Below are positions 8,234 to 16,529 of a stretch of DNA of 64,000 nt, piece after piece. A model generated the notes under the pieces. It did no database searches. It saw nothing but the letters and a program-made list of their open reading frames with translations, and was not told the origin of the DNA. Source of the stretch: Dechloromonas sp. UBA6271 (GTDB taxonomy: Bacteria > Pseudomonadota > Gammaproteobacteria > Burkholderiales > Rhodocyclaceae); assembly GCA_002440665.1 (NCBI GenBank), contig DJUX01000004.1:127072-191071 (forward strand). The letters are read 5' to 3'. Position 1 is the stretch's first letter; every line of letters begins with the position of its first letter. Position numbers and translations under genes: made by a program.

Positions 8234-9493
8234 CTAGCGGACCACCTGCTGCGAGGCGAGATAGGCCTCGACGAAACGCGTCGGACTTTCCAGTAACCGA
8301 TCTTTCCACGCCCCGAGCCGCGTCCTGCCCTGAATCAGGCCGCGCAGGACGCCGACGTGCTGGGTCAGGCCGATCGACGTCGCGCCGACCAGTACGTCGC
8401 CGTCGAACTGCAGACTGATGTAGCGGCCGTTGGCCTCGTCGGCCAGTTCGACGCCGTCGCCATCGGCCACGCCCTGCCATTCGCCGAAGGACGAGGAAAT
8501 CATGCCCATCGAATCGAGCACGTTGATCGCCAGCACCCCCTTCATCCGCGCCGCGCCTTTGCCCACCCCGCCGGCCATGTTGAGCGCCGCGACACGCGCC
8601 TGGTCGGCAGCGTTGGGCTGGATCGCCGCCACCAGATGGCGGCCGGAAAACAGGTCGGGCGCCTCGGCCACATCGCCGGCGGCGTAGATGCCGGGCACCG
8701 AGGTCTGCATCGTGTCGTCGACCAGCACGCCCTTGGCGACATGCACCGGCGTGCCTTCGAGGAAGGCCACATTGGGCGCCACGCCGGCGGCGACGATCAG
8801 CAGGTCGCAATCAAGCTGTTCGCCAGTCGACAAGGTCACGGTCAACGGTGATTTTTCGCCGTTTTCGATACGCTCGACACCGGCCTTGGTCACCACCCGC
8901 ACACCCTGTTTCTCGACCCAGCGCTTGATCATGGTGCCGGCTTCCGGCGTCATCATGCGCGGCACCATGCGGTCGCCCATTTCGACCACCGTCAGTTGCA
9001 CGCCGCGTTTGACCAGCGCCTCCATGATGATACAGCCGATGAAACCCGCCCCCAGTTGCAGTACGCGCGAGCCGGGCTTCGCCAGCTGCGCGATGGCGCG
9101 GGCATCGTCGAGCGTCCAGCAGGTCTGTACCTCCGGCAGGTCGATGCCGGGAATCGGTGGCCGTACTGGATGCGAGCCGGTAGCGACCAGCAGCCGGTCG
9201 TAATCCTCGAAATGCCCGTCGTCGAACAAAACCGTGCGTTTTTCGGCGTTGACCGCAACTGCCCGGCCGCGGCGCTGGCGGATGCATAACTGTTCGAAGT
9301 GGTCGGCCGACTTGCGCAGGTAAGTGCCCGATTCGTCGATATTGCCTTCCAGCAGGTAGGGAATCGCCATCCGCGAATACGGTGGCGCCGCTTCGTTGCC
9401 GACCAGCAGAATGTCGTCCCCGGGCGCTGCGCGACGCAGGGTTTCAGCGGCGACGACACCGGCCGGGCCATTGCCGAGAATGATGTGTTTCAT
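8234..9493 (-). CDS. FAD-dependent NAD(P)H-type oxidoreductase subunit of the AOR complex
   Basis: The protein has 419 residues. The first Rossmann motif, IILGNGPAGVVAAETLRR, binds FAD, a second GAGFIG near 155 binds NAD(H), and IYAAGDVAEAPD near 280 closes the FAD site; this is the pyridine nucleotide-disulphide oxidoreductase class I layout. In bacterial aldehyde:ferredoxin oxidoreductases of the Aromatoleum type, a subunit like this lets the enzyme use NAD+ as well as low-potential acceptors. The ATG at 9493 has GGAGAGGAC upstream. It follows the catalytic subunit after 75 bases in the same direction. Confidence 0.88.
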   Translation of the reverse strand: MKHIILGNGPAGVVAAETLRRAAPGDDILLVGNEAAPPYSRMAIPYLLEGNIDESGTYLRKSADHFEQLCIRQRRGRAVAVNAEKRTVLFDDGHFEDYDRLLVATGSHPVRPPIPGIDLPEVQTCWTLDDARAIAQLAKPGSRVLQLGAGFIGCIIMEALVKRGVQLTVVEMGDRMVPRMMTPEAGTMIKRWVEKQGVRVVTKAGVERIENGEKSPLTVTLSTGEQLDCDLLIVAAGVAPNVAFLEGTPVHVAKGVLVDDTMQTSVPGIYAAGDVAEAPDLFSGRHLVAAIQPNAADQARVAALNMAGGVGKGAARMKGVLAINVLDSMGMISSSFGEWQGVADGDGVELADEANGRYISLQFDGDVLVGATSIGLTQHVGVLRGLIQGRTRLGAWKDRLLESPTRFVEAYLASQQVVR

Positions 9494-9568
9494 CGTTGTC
9501 CTCTCCGACCGGGAAAGAAAAGCGGGGCGGCCCACCGACACGACCCCGCCCGTACGCGTTTCGACCGA

Positions 9569-11416
9569 CTACAACCCCAGCCGTTCGAGCGTCGCCTTCT
9601 CCGGCACGCCGTCCGGCGTCCAGCCGCGCACCTTGTAATACTCGGGCTTCATCTTGTCGAGGCCGTTGACCAGGCCCTTGGCCGGGCCGGTCCTGGCCGG
9701 TTCGGTCTTCAGGCGCGGCGGCAGGTCGTCGTCCTTGGCGGCGAATCCGGCGGCGAGATTGAACTGGCGCTCCATGTTCCAGATGCGCTCGCCGACCTCG
9801 TTCAGCTTGTCCATCGACCAGTCGCCCTCGCAGGCGGCCTGAATCTGCGGCTGCACGTCTGCCAGCGTCCACGCGAAGCTGGTGAAGATGCAGATGCCGG
9901 CTGAATCGAAGACACCGGTCGCATCCTGGAAGGCCTTGACCAATTCCGGCTTGCCGTCGGTGGTCAGCGGATCGGTTTTGACCGGAATGCCGAGCACCTC
10001 GGAAGCGACGGTATAGCCGCGCAGGTGGCAGGCACCGCGGTTGGAGGTGGCATAGGCCAGCCCCATGCCCTGAATGCCGCGCGAGTCGTAGGCCGGGAAC
10101 TCCTGGCCCTTGACACTCATCGACAGCTCCGGCCGGCCGTACTTGGCGCACATGCGGGCGCTGCCCAGGCCGAGCTCCTTGCCGAACCCTTCGCCCTTGG
10201 CGGTCATTTCGACCAGCTTGCACAGCGCCTCGGCCGAACCGAACCTGGCGTCGACGCCGATCTGTTCCTTGCTCAGAATACCCAGGTCGTACAACTCCAT
10301 CGCCGCGCCAACCGTAGCACCGAAGGAAATCGGATCCATGCCGTGCTCGTTGCACAGCAGGTTGGCGTACTGCAAAGCCTCCAGATCACCCACCCCGTTA
10401 GCCGCGCCGAGCGCCCAAGCGGCCTCGTACTCCAGGCCACCGGAAGCACCCCAGTATTTCGGGCTGTTCTTGACGCTGAAATGTGTCTCGTCGATCTTCG
10501 AAATCCGGCCGCAGGCGATGGTGCACCCGAAGCATGCGGCATTGGTCACCAGATGCGGCTTGCCATCGGTCGGCCGCTTCTCGTGCATGGCCTCGGCGGA
10601 AATCTTGCCAGCATCCTCGAACTGCACGTCGCGGTGGTTGCGCGTCGGCAGGGCGCCCATTTCGTTGATCACGTTCATCAGCACCTGCGTGCCGTACTTG
10701 GGCAGTCCCTGGCTGGTCACCGCGTTGTCGGCCAGCACCTTCTTGCCGGCGTTCGTCGCGGCAAGGAAGGCCGGAAAATCTTTGATCCCGGAAACGCCCT
10801 TGGTGCCGCGAATGGCGACCGCCTTGAGGTTCTTCAACCCCATCACGGCACCGACGCCGGAACGCCCCGCCGCACGGTGCAGGTCATTGACGATGGCAGC
10901 ATAGAGTACGCCATTCTCGCCAGCGCCACCAATCGACGAAACGCGAATCAGCGGGTCTTGATGCGAACTCTTGATCGTCGCCTCGGTTTCCCAGCAGGTC
11001 TTGCCCCACAGGTGCGCCGCATCGCGCAGTTCGGCCTTGTCGTTCTCGACGTAGAGATAGACAGGCTTCGGCGACTTGCCCTCGAAGATGATCATGTCCC
11101 AGCCGGCGAATTTCATCTCGGCACCGAAGAAGCCGCCTGAATTCGAGCAGGCGATGGCGTTGGTCAGCGCACCCTTGGTCACCACCGTATAGCGGCCGCC
11201 GGTCGAGGCCATGGTGCCGGTCAGCGGACCGGTAGACATGATCATCTTATTGTCGGGCGACAGTGGATCGACCTTGGGGTCGATTTCCGAAACCAGATAT
11301 TTCGACGCGAGGCCACGCGACCCCAGATAATCGTTGGCCCAGGCCATGTTCAGCGGCTCGGGGGTGCAGGTGCCGGCGGTGAGGTTCACGCGCAGGACTT
11401 TTCGATTCCATCCCAT
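9569..11416 (-). CDS. Tungsten-type aldehyde:ferredoxin oxidoreductase, catalytic subunit
   Basis: The protein has 615 residues, the usual length for the AOR family. It begins MGWNRKVLRVNLTAGTCTPE as AOR proteins do. The glycine-rich GGFFGAEMKFAGWDMIIFEG region belongs to domain 1, which grips the bis-pterin. CFGCTIAC near 300 supplies three cysteines of the [4Fe-4S] cluster, and GICIFTSF near 505 the fourth. The enzyme oxidises aldehydes to acids with a W- (or Mo-) bis-pyranopterin. The order with its ferredoxin upstream (12-base gap) and FAD subunit downstream matches the heteromeric AOR of mesophilic anaerobes. An AGGAGGAGAAAT ribosome site precedes the ATG. Confidence 0.95.
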   Translation of the reverse strand: MGWNRKVLRVNLTAGTCTPEPLNMAWANDYLGSRGLASKYLVSEIDPKVDPLSPDNKMIMSTGPLTGTMASTGGRYTVVTKGALTNAIACSNSGGFFGAEMKFAGWDMIIFEGKSPKPVYLYVENDKAELRDAAHLWGKTCWETEATIKSSHQDPLIRVSSIGGAGENGVLYAAIVNDLHRAAGRSGVGAVMGLKNLKAVAIRGTKGVSGIKDFPAFLAATNAGKKVLADNAVTSQGLPKYGTQVLMNVINEMGALPTRNHRDVQFEDAGKISAEAMHEKRPTDGKPHLVTNAACFGCTIACGRISKIDETHFSVKNSPKYWGASGGLEYEAAWALGAANGVGDLEALQYANLLCNEHGMDPISFGATVGAAMELYDLGILSKEQIGVDARFGSAEALCKLVEMTAKGEGFGKELGLGSARMCAKYGRPELSMSVKGQEFPAYDSRGIQGMGLAYATSNRGACHLRGYTVASEVLGIPVKTDPLTTDGKPELVKAFQDATGVFDSAGICIFTSFAWTLADVQPQIQAACEGDWSMDKLNEVGERIWNMERQFNLAAGFAAKDDDLPPRLKTEPARTGPAKGLVNGLDKMKPEYYKVRGWTPDGVPEKATLERLGL

Positions 11417-11428
11417 GATTTCTCCTCC

Positions 11429-11905
11429 TCAGGCAGCAACGGCAGCGGTGTTGGCCTTGGCGGCCCAGGCGCGCATGCGGTCGAGACCGGTCCAGTCGGC
11501 ATCGACGTAGGTGATGGCCGCCGTCGGGCAGGCCGTCACGCACTTCGGATCGCCGCCGCAGAGGTCACATTTCTGCACCTTGCCGACATCGGCCATGTAA
11601 TTGACTGTACCGAACGGACAGGCGATGGTGCATACCTTGCAGCCAACGCAGATCGCTTCCCTGACCACCTTGGCACCGGTCGCCGCGTCGATGACGATGG
11701 CGTCGACCGGACAAGCGTTCATGCACCAGGCGTCGGCGCATTGGGTACAGGTGTAGGGCACCTTGCGGCCTTCGTGTTCGAAATCGAAGACCTTGATGCG
11801 CGACTTGGATGGATTGATGGTCCCGGTGTGCTCATAGGAACAAGCCATTTCGCACTGCAGGCATCCGGTACATTTGGCCGGATCGATGTGAAGCGACTTT
11901 TGCAT
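11429..11905 (-). CDS. Polyferredoxin electron-transfer subunit of the AOR complex
   Basis: The protein has 158 residues and many ferredoxin cysteine motifs: CTGCLQCEMAC (about 12-22), CTQCADAWCMNACP (about 53-66), CVGCKVCTIACP (about 85-96) and CDLCGGDPKCVTACP (about 111-125). These could bind four [4Fe-4S] clusters, as in DMSO reductase B-type subunits. It would carry electrons from the tungsten site to the FAD subunit or to a ferredoxin. The ATG at 11905 is preceded by GGAGGAGACACC, a near-perfect ribosome site, so it is preferred to the upstream in-frame ATG at 11971. It is the first gene of the operon. Confidence 0.92.
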   Translation of the reverse strand: MQKSLHIDPAKCTGCLQCEMACSYEHTGTINPSKSRIKVFDFEHEGRKVPYTCTQCADAWCMNACPVDAIVIDAATGAKVVREAICVGCKVCTIACPFGTVNYMADVGKVQKCDLCGGDPKCVTACPTAAITYVDADWTGLDRMRAWAAKANTAAVAA

Positions 11906-12080
11906 GGTGTCTCCTCCATGATTGTCTGTGGTGTCGCTGAAAAACTGCTTTCGTGTTTTGTAAATAGGCACGTTTTTGCATGATCCAACAAAGGCGGGAA
12001 AGTGTCATGCCGCAACGCAACATTCTGTTACACAAGGCTACGAAAGCACGACAGACGAGGGGCAGGGGTGGGCATACACT

Positions 12081-12160
12081 GCGTCTGTGCATTGAACCCC
12101 TCCTCTCGAAATTCCCCCTTTCGAGAACTTCCCACCCCGCCGTCCGGCGGGGTTTTTTTT
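12081..12160 (+). ncRNA. Candidate small RNA with C-rich loops
   Basis: This 80-base stretch lies in the 335-base gap between the AOR operon and the cytochrome gene and has no ORF. It contains GAACCCCTCCTC (anti-Shine-Dalgarno-like), then a perfect 8-bp hairpin TCTCGAAA/TTTCGAGA with loop TTCCCCC, then CTTCCCA, then a strong terminator with eight T. Single-stranded C-rich loops are typical of trans-acting sRNAs that block ribosome sites. A possible -10 TACACT lies at 12075-12080 but the -35 is poor. The 5' end is therefore a guess, and no known family is claimed. Confidence 0.5.
12135..12160 (+). terminator. Strong intrinsic terminator
   Basis: The stem CCCCGCCG/CGGCGGGG (12135-12142 and 12145-12152) has a tiny TC gap, best folded as a 7-bp stem with a four-base loop, and is followed by eight T. 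No annotated plus-strand gene lies upstream, which supports the small RNA call. Confidence 0.85.
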
Positions 12161-12240
12161 GGCCGCTCGCCGCCTTCCGGTTTACGCATAAGCCGTTATA
12201 ATTACGCACTTATATTTTTTTGCGGATTGAGGTAATCAGC

Positions 12241-12690
12241 ATGGCCGAGCAGCAACACTCCTCCAAGGGCATCATGTGGGCAACGATCATCGTTGCAATC
12301 GTCCTGATCGCCATCATTTACCCGCTGACGGTCAAGCAATCCACTTCTGCGGCCGATGCAGCGGGCAGTAACGATTCTGCAGATGTCCGCATTCAGCCGG
12401 TCGCCAGGTTCGAACTGGCCAAGGCCGCGCCGGCCGTTGCCGCCGGGCCAAAGGATGGCGCCACGATTTTCAATTCGGTTTGCGGCGCCTGCCACAACAC
12501 CGGCGCCGCCGGCGCCCCGAAGGTCGACGACAAGGCCGCTTGGGCACCGCGTGTCGCCCAGGGCAAGGAAGCGCTATACAAGAGTGCGATCGGTGGCAAG
12601 GGTGCGATGCCGGCGAAGGGTGGCGCTGCCGATTTGTCCGACGACGAAATCAAGGGTGCCGTCGATTACGTGCTGACTAAGGTCAAGTAA
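12241..12690 (+). CDS. Membrane-anchored cytochrome c (c5-like)
   Basis: The protein has 149 residues. An N-terminal transmembrane anchor (IMWATIIVAIVLIAIIYP, about 11-28) leads to a low-complexity Ala-rich linker and a single cytochrome c domain from about 70. The haem motif is CGACH, and the likely methionine ligand is in GKGAMPAKGG, a pattern of class I cytochromes of the c5 type. It would carry electrons in the periplasm, tethered to the inner membrane. The ATG at 12241 follows TTGAGGTAATCAGC; an in-frame start at 12220 lacks a ribosome site. It is monocistronic, with a terminator 20 bases after the stop. Confidence 0.9.
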   Translation: MAEQQHSSKGIMWATIIVAIVLIAIIYPLTVKQSTSAADAAGSNDSADVRIQPVARFELAKAAPAVAAGPKDGATIFNSVCGACHNTGAAGAPKVDDKAAWAPRVAQGKEALYKSAIGGKGAMPAKGGAADLSDDEIKGAVDYVLTKVK

Positions 12691-12710
12691 GCGACCAGAC
12701 GCCCAAGACA

Positions 12711-12733
12711 GGGAGGCTGCGGCCTCCCTTTTT
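12711..12733 (+). terminator. Terminator of the cytochrome gene
   Basis: The stem GGGAGGC/GCCTCCC with loop TGCG is followed by five T, 20 bases after the cytochrome stop codon. Confidence 0.9.
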
Positions 12734-12742
12734 CGTGGACAC

Positions 12743-12763
12743 AAAAAAGCGCCTCGCGGGCGC
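12743..12763 (-). terminator. Terminator of the Ala/Pro/Lys-rich protein gene
   Basis: Read on the minus strand, the stem GCGCC/GGCGC with a five-base loop is followed by six T. A second GC-rich hairpin (GGCCGGC/GCCGGCC, 12772-12794) precedes it. Confidence 0.75.
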
Positions 12764-12814
12764 CGTTCCCTGGCCGGCTTTTGGAGGGCCGGCCGCGGGT
12801 TGCTGCAAGGGAGC

Positions 12815-13123
12815 TTACTTCTTCGCCGGTTCTGCGGCCTTGGCCGGTTCGGCTTTTACCGCTGCTTCGGCCGTGGGAGTTTCCGGAACCTTCTTCACCT
12901 GCTTGGCGTGCTTGACCGCCTTCGGCTCGGCGACCTTGGCTTCCGGTGCAGCGACTGCCGGCTTGGCTTCCGGGACCTTCACTTCAGCCTTGGGCGCTTC
13001 GGCCTTGACGACGGCGGCGGTCGGGGCGGCAGCGGGTTTGACTTCGGTGGCCGGCTTGACGTCCGCAGCGTGGGCGATACCGAAAGCGGCGGCGATAGCG
13101 ATGGCGATAAGTTGCTTGGTCAT
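12815..13123 (-). CDS. Exported Ala/Lys/Pro/Val-rich low-complexity protein
   Basis: The protein has 102 residues. The start MTKQLIAIAIAAAFGIAHA is a clean Sec signal peptide with an AHA cleavage site. The mature part is built almost only from A, K, P, E, V and T in repeats such as VKPA, KAEAPKAE and EPAKAAEPAKK, so it should be disordered and basic. No catalytic domain is present. Similar proteins are common in betaproteobacteria with no known role. The ATG at 13123 follows AGGAGAATCAAC, so it is preferred to one 12 codons upstream. It has its own terminator. Confidence 0.75.
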   Translation of the reverse strand: MTKQLIAIAIAAAFGIAHAADVKPATEVKPAAAPTAAVVKAEAPKAEVKVPEAKPAVAAPEAKVAEPKAVKHAKQVKKVPETPTAEAAVKAEPAKAAEPAKK

Positions 13124-13262
13124 GTTGATTCTCCTTACGTGGTTTATTCGGAATTTCATCCGGCTTTGCGAAATCGCGCTGCCTTGTGCCGAATAACGCG
13201 GACCGTTACAGCCCGGATGTCATAAGGAAGGTAACCCGCTGTAACGCGGTGTGACCAAGCGG

Positions 13263-15248
13263 TTAGCGCTTGTTGCCGGCGAGCATGGCCTTCAGCGCGT
13301 CGAGCCGGGCGCTGCCGGTCGCCTTGTCGGGCTCGGCGGCCTGCTTGCCGCCGGAGAAGCGCATGTCTTCGCCCATTTCGGCAATGAAGCGCGAGGGCTC
13401 GCTGGGAATGAACTCGCGCGCCTGCTTGCGCCGTTCACAGTAGGAGAGATGCAGCGAGCGCTGGGCGCGCGTGATGCCGACATACATCAAGCGGCGCTCC
13501 TCCTCGATCTTCACCGGATCGAGCGACTCGCGGTGCGGCAGGATGCCTTCCTCGATGCCGACCAGAAACACGTGCTTGTATTCCAGCCCCTTGGCGGCAT
13601 GCAGGGTGGACAGCTGAACCTCATCCCTGTCGTCATCCTGCTTGTCGAGCATGCTGATCAGCGCGATGCTTTGCGTCAGGTCGATCAGCGTCTTGCCATC
13701 TTCCTCACCCTTGCCGTTGAGCCAGTTGGTGAATTCGCAGACATTGGCCCAGCGGGTCTGGGCGATACGCTCCTCCTCGTGGTCGTAAAGGAAGGCTTCG
13801 TAGTCGATGGCTTGCAGCAGGTCGGGCAGCACCTGCTGTGCCGGCTCGCGCGTCGCCCGCTTCTGGATGCGGTTGATGAACTGGCAGAATTCGAGCAGCG
13901 GCTCCAGTTGCCGCGGCTGCGCGCGGTGCGCGAAGCCTTCCTCGAACGCCGCGTGGAACAGCGAGACATGGCGCTCGCCGGCATAGGTGCCGAGTACCTG
14001 CAAGGTCGCCGCGCCGATGCCGCGCTTGGGCGTCGTTGCCGCGCGGATGAAGGCCGGGTCGTCATCCTCGTTGGCCAGCAGGCGCAGGTAGGCGATAATA
14101 TCCTTGATTTCCGCCTTGTCGAAAAACGACTTGCCACCGGACATCGCGTAGGGAATTCGCGCTTCGCGCAACTGCTGCTCGAAGCCGCGCGCCTGATGGT
14201 TCGAGCGATAGAGGATGGCGTAGTCCTTGAACTTGCCCCGATTCTCGAAGCGGTGCGCCTGCAGCTTCATGACCACGCCCTCGGCCTCGGCTTCGTTGTC
14301 CTTGCAGGCGGTGACGGAGATCGGGTCGCCGTGCCCCAGTTCGGACCACAGTTTCTTGTCGAACAGCTTTTCGTTGTGGGCGATGACGTTGTTGGCCGCC
14401 TTAAGAATACGCACGGTCGACCGGTAGTTTTGCTCCAGTTTGATGACCTTGAGCGCCGGGAACTCGGCCGGCAGCTTTTTCAGGTTGTCGATGTCGGCGC
14501 CGCGCCAGCCGTAGATCGCCTGGTCATCGTCGCCCACCGCGGTGAACTGGGCGCGGACGCCGGTCAACAACTTTAGCAACTGGTACTGGCAGGCGTTGGT
14601 GTCCTGGTATTCATCGACCAGCAGGTAGCGCAGGCGGTTCTGCCACTTTTCGGCGATCTCCGGATGCTTCTGGAACAGGACCACCGGCAGGCCGATCAGG
14701 TCGTCGAAATCGACCGCCTGGTAGGCTTTCAGCGTCGCCTCGTAGGACAGGTAGGCGTGGGCGGCCAGCGCTTCGTGCTCGTTGCCGGCAAGCTGCCGTG
14801 CTGCTTCTGGCGTGACCAGCGCATTCTTCCAGTTGGAGATGATCGATTGCAGGCGGCGCAGTGTCGCCTTGTCGACGGTCTTGGCGATGTCGCCGATGAT
14901 ACCGGCGCAATCGGCTGCATCGAAAATCGAGAAACGCGGCTTGTAGCCAAGGGCCTTGGCCTCCTCGCGCAGGATGCGCACACCGAGCGAATGGAAGGTC
15001 GAAATTTGCAGCTCTTCGGCGGTCGACCGCGACAGGAGCTTGCCGATCCGTTCCTGCATCTCCTTCGCCGCCTTGTTGGTAAAGGTGATTGCCGCCACGT
15101 TGCGCGGCTGGAAGCCGCAGTCCTGCACCAGATAGGCGATCTTCTGCGTGATCACTCGCGTCTTGCCCGAGCCGGCACCAGCCAGCACCAGCAAGGGGCC
15201 GTCGAGGTAATGGATCGCTTCGCGCTGCTGGGGATTGAGGCCGGACAT
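13263..15248 (-). CDS. rep: ATP-dependent DNA helicase Rep (UvrD/PcrA superfamily 1)
   Basis: The protein has 661 residues, close to E. coli Rep. The superfamily 1A motifs appear in order: NPQQREAI (Q motif), AGAGSGKTR (Walker A, about 24-32), TFTNKAAKEM (Ia), VDEYQDTN (Walker B, about 215), DDDQAIYGWRGA (III), QNYRS (IV) and LSTLHAAKGLEYKHVFLVG (V), then VGITRAQ (VI). It is a 3'-5' helicase that helps forks pass obstacles. The ATG at 15248 (MSGLNPQQ) matches the family start. It lies downstream of pilTU but is separated from them by hairpins. Confidence 0.93.
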   Translation of the reverse strand: MSGLNPQQREAIHYLDGPLLVLAGAGSGKTRVITQKIAYLVQDCGFQPRNVAAITFTNKAAKEMQERIGKLLSRSTAEELQISTFHSLGVRILREEAKALGYKPRFSIFDAADCAGIIGDIAKTVDKATLRRLQSIISNWKNALVTPEAARQLAGNEHEALAAHAYLSYEATLKAYQAVDFDDLIGLPVVLFQKHPEIAEKWQNRLRYLLVDEYQDTNACQYQLLKLLTGVRAQFTAVGDDDQAIYGWRGADIDNLKKLPAEFPALKVIKLEQNYRSTVRILKAANNVIAHNEKLFDKKLWSELGHGDPISVTACKDNEAEAEGVVMKLQAHRFENRGKFKDYAILYRSNHQARGFEQQLREARIPYAMSGGKSFFDKAEIKDIIAYLRLLANEDDDPAFIRAATTPKRGIGAATLQVLGTYAGERHVSLFHAAFEEGFAHRAQPRQLEPLLEFCQFINRIQKRATREPAQQVLPDLLQAIDYEAFLYDHEEERIAQTRWANVCEFTNWLNGKGEEDGKTLIDLTQSIALISMLDKQDDDRDEVQLSTLHAAKGLEYKHVFLVGIEEGILPHRESLDPVKIEEERRLMYVGITRAQRSLHLSYCERRKQAREFIPSEPSRFIAEMGEDMRFSGGKQAAEPDKATGSARLDALKAMLAGNKR

Positions 15249-15275
15249 GGGAGAAACCTGGAGACGCAAAAGGCT

Positions 15276-15297
15276 GCGCCCCGGAGGTCCGGGGCGC
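15276..15297 (-). terminator. Probable pilTU terminator hairpin
   Basis: The 9-bp perfect stem GCGCCCCGG/CCGGGGCGC with a four-base loop is followed on the minus strand by AGCC and four T. A second hairpin (TCCCGGA/TCCGGGA, 15331-15352) precedes it. Both lie between pilU and rep; the weak T run makes termination uncertain. Confidence 0.5.
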
Positions 15298-15360
15298 GGT
15301 AACTGGGTGATGCGATTTTAACTCAAGGCATCCCGGATCGTCCGTTCCGGGACCTCTCGG

Positions 15361-16497
15361 TCAGACGATGTCGAGGTGGCCGATGCCGGTGGTCAGGTCG
15401 CGGTCCTTGGAATCCTTGCCGTGCAGCTTGATGTTGAGGCGCAGGTCATTCAGCGAGTCGGCGTTGCGCAGCGCATCCTCGTAAGTGATTTTGCCCTCGT
15501 CGTAGAGATCGAACAGCGCCTGGTCGAAGGTCTGCATGCCAAGCTCCCGGGATTTCTTCATGGCCTCCTTGATCTCGCCCACCTCGCCCTTGAAGATCAG
15601 GTCGGAAATGTAGGGCGAGTTGAGCATCACCTCGATCGCCGCCAGTCGGCCCTTGCCGTCCTTCTTGGGCAGCAGGCGCTGCGAGATCATGGCGCGCAGG
15701 TTGAGCGAGAGATCCATCAGCAATTGATGGCGACGCTCTTCCGGGAAGAAGTTGATGATGCGGTCGATCGCCTGGTTGGAACTGTTGGCGTGCAGCGTGG
15801 CGAGACAAAGGTGGCCGGTTTCGGCAAAGGCGATGGCGTAGTCCATCGTCTCGCGGTCGCGGATCTCGCCCATCAGGATGACGTCGGGCGCCTGGCGCAG
15901 GGTATTTTTCAGCGCCGGCTTCCAGTCGTCGGTATCGACCCCGACTTCGCGCTGGGTGACGATGCAGTTCTTGTGCTCGTGGACGAATTCGATCGGGTCC
16001 TCGATGGTGATGATGTGGCCGTAGGTGTTCTCGTTGCGGTAATCGACCAGCGCGGCGAGCGAGGTCGTCTTGCCGGTGCCGGTACCGCCGACGAAGATGA
16101 CCAGGCCGCGCTTGGTCATCGCGACATCCTTGAGCACCGGCGGCAGGCCGAGTTCATCGAGGGTCGGAATGTTCTGGTTGATGGTGCGGCAGACAACGCC
16201 GACGCGCCCCTGCTGGATGAAGGTATTGACCCGGAAGCGGCCGATACCGGCCGGCGAAATGGCGAAGTTGCACTCCTTGGTCGCTTCGAATTCGGCGGAC
16301 TGCCGGTCGTTCATGATCGAACGGGCAAGTTCGGCCGTGTGCTGCGGCGTCAGAATCTGGTTGGAAACCGGCATGATCTTGCCGTCCACCTTGATCGCCG
16401 GCGGAAAACTGGCGGTGATGAACAAGTCGGAGCCCTTCTTCTGCACCAGCAGGCGCAGAAGGTCGTGCATGAATTTCATTGCCTGATCGCGTTCCAT
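15361..16497 (-). CDS. pilU: Type IV pilus retraction ATPase PilU
   Basis: The protein has 378 residues, the usual PilU length. It carries a PilT-type N-terminal domain and a RecA-like core with Walker A GGTGTGKTT, the ITIEDPIEFVHE acidic box, Walker B VILMGEIRD and the His box ATLHANS. The extended C-terminus (about 30 residues beyond PilT, ending TTGIGHLDIV) separates PilU from PilT. It works with PilT to retract type IV pili. The ATG at 16497 follows AGGGAGAGGGTTAGTT. It is 32 bases downstream of pilT, in one operon. Confidence 0.95.
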   Translation of the reverse strand: MERDQAMKFMHDLLRLLVQKKGSDLFITASFPPAIKVDGKIMPVSNQILTPQHTAELARSIMNDRQSAEFEATKECNFAISPAGIGRFRVNTFIQQGRVGVVCRTINQNIPTLDELGLPPVLKDVAMTKRGLVIFVGGTGTGKTTSLAALVDYRNENTYGHIITIEDPIEFVHEHKNCIVTQREVGVDTDDWKPALKNTLRQAPDVILMGEIRDRETMDYAIAFAETGHLCLATLHANSSNQAIDRIINFFPEERRHQLLMDLSLNLRAMISQRLLPKKDGKGRLAAIEVMLNSPYISDLIFKGEVGEIKEAMKKSRELGMQTFDQALFDLYDEGKITYEDALRNADSLNDLRLNIKLHGKDSKDRDLTTGIGHLDIV

Positions 16498-16529
16498 AAC
16501 TAACCCTCTCTCCCTGATATCGAGCCGGC

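Noticed and set aside
12061..12160. Leader of the AOR operon rather than a small RNA
   Set aside because: The T run follows the hairpin only on the plus strand, while the AOR operon is on the minus strand.
15276..15352. Two GC hairpins between pilU and rep as a regulatory RNA
   Set aside because: They are simply explained as terminator-like structures after pilU, with no promoter or conserved loop.
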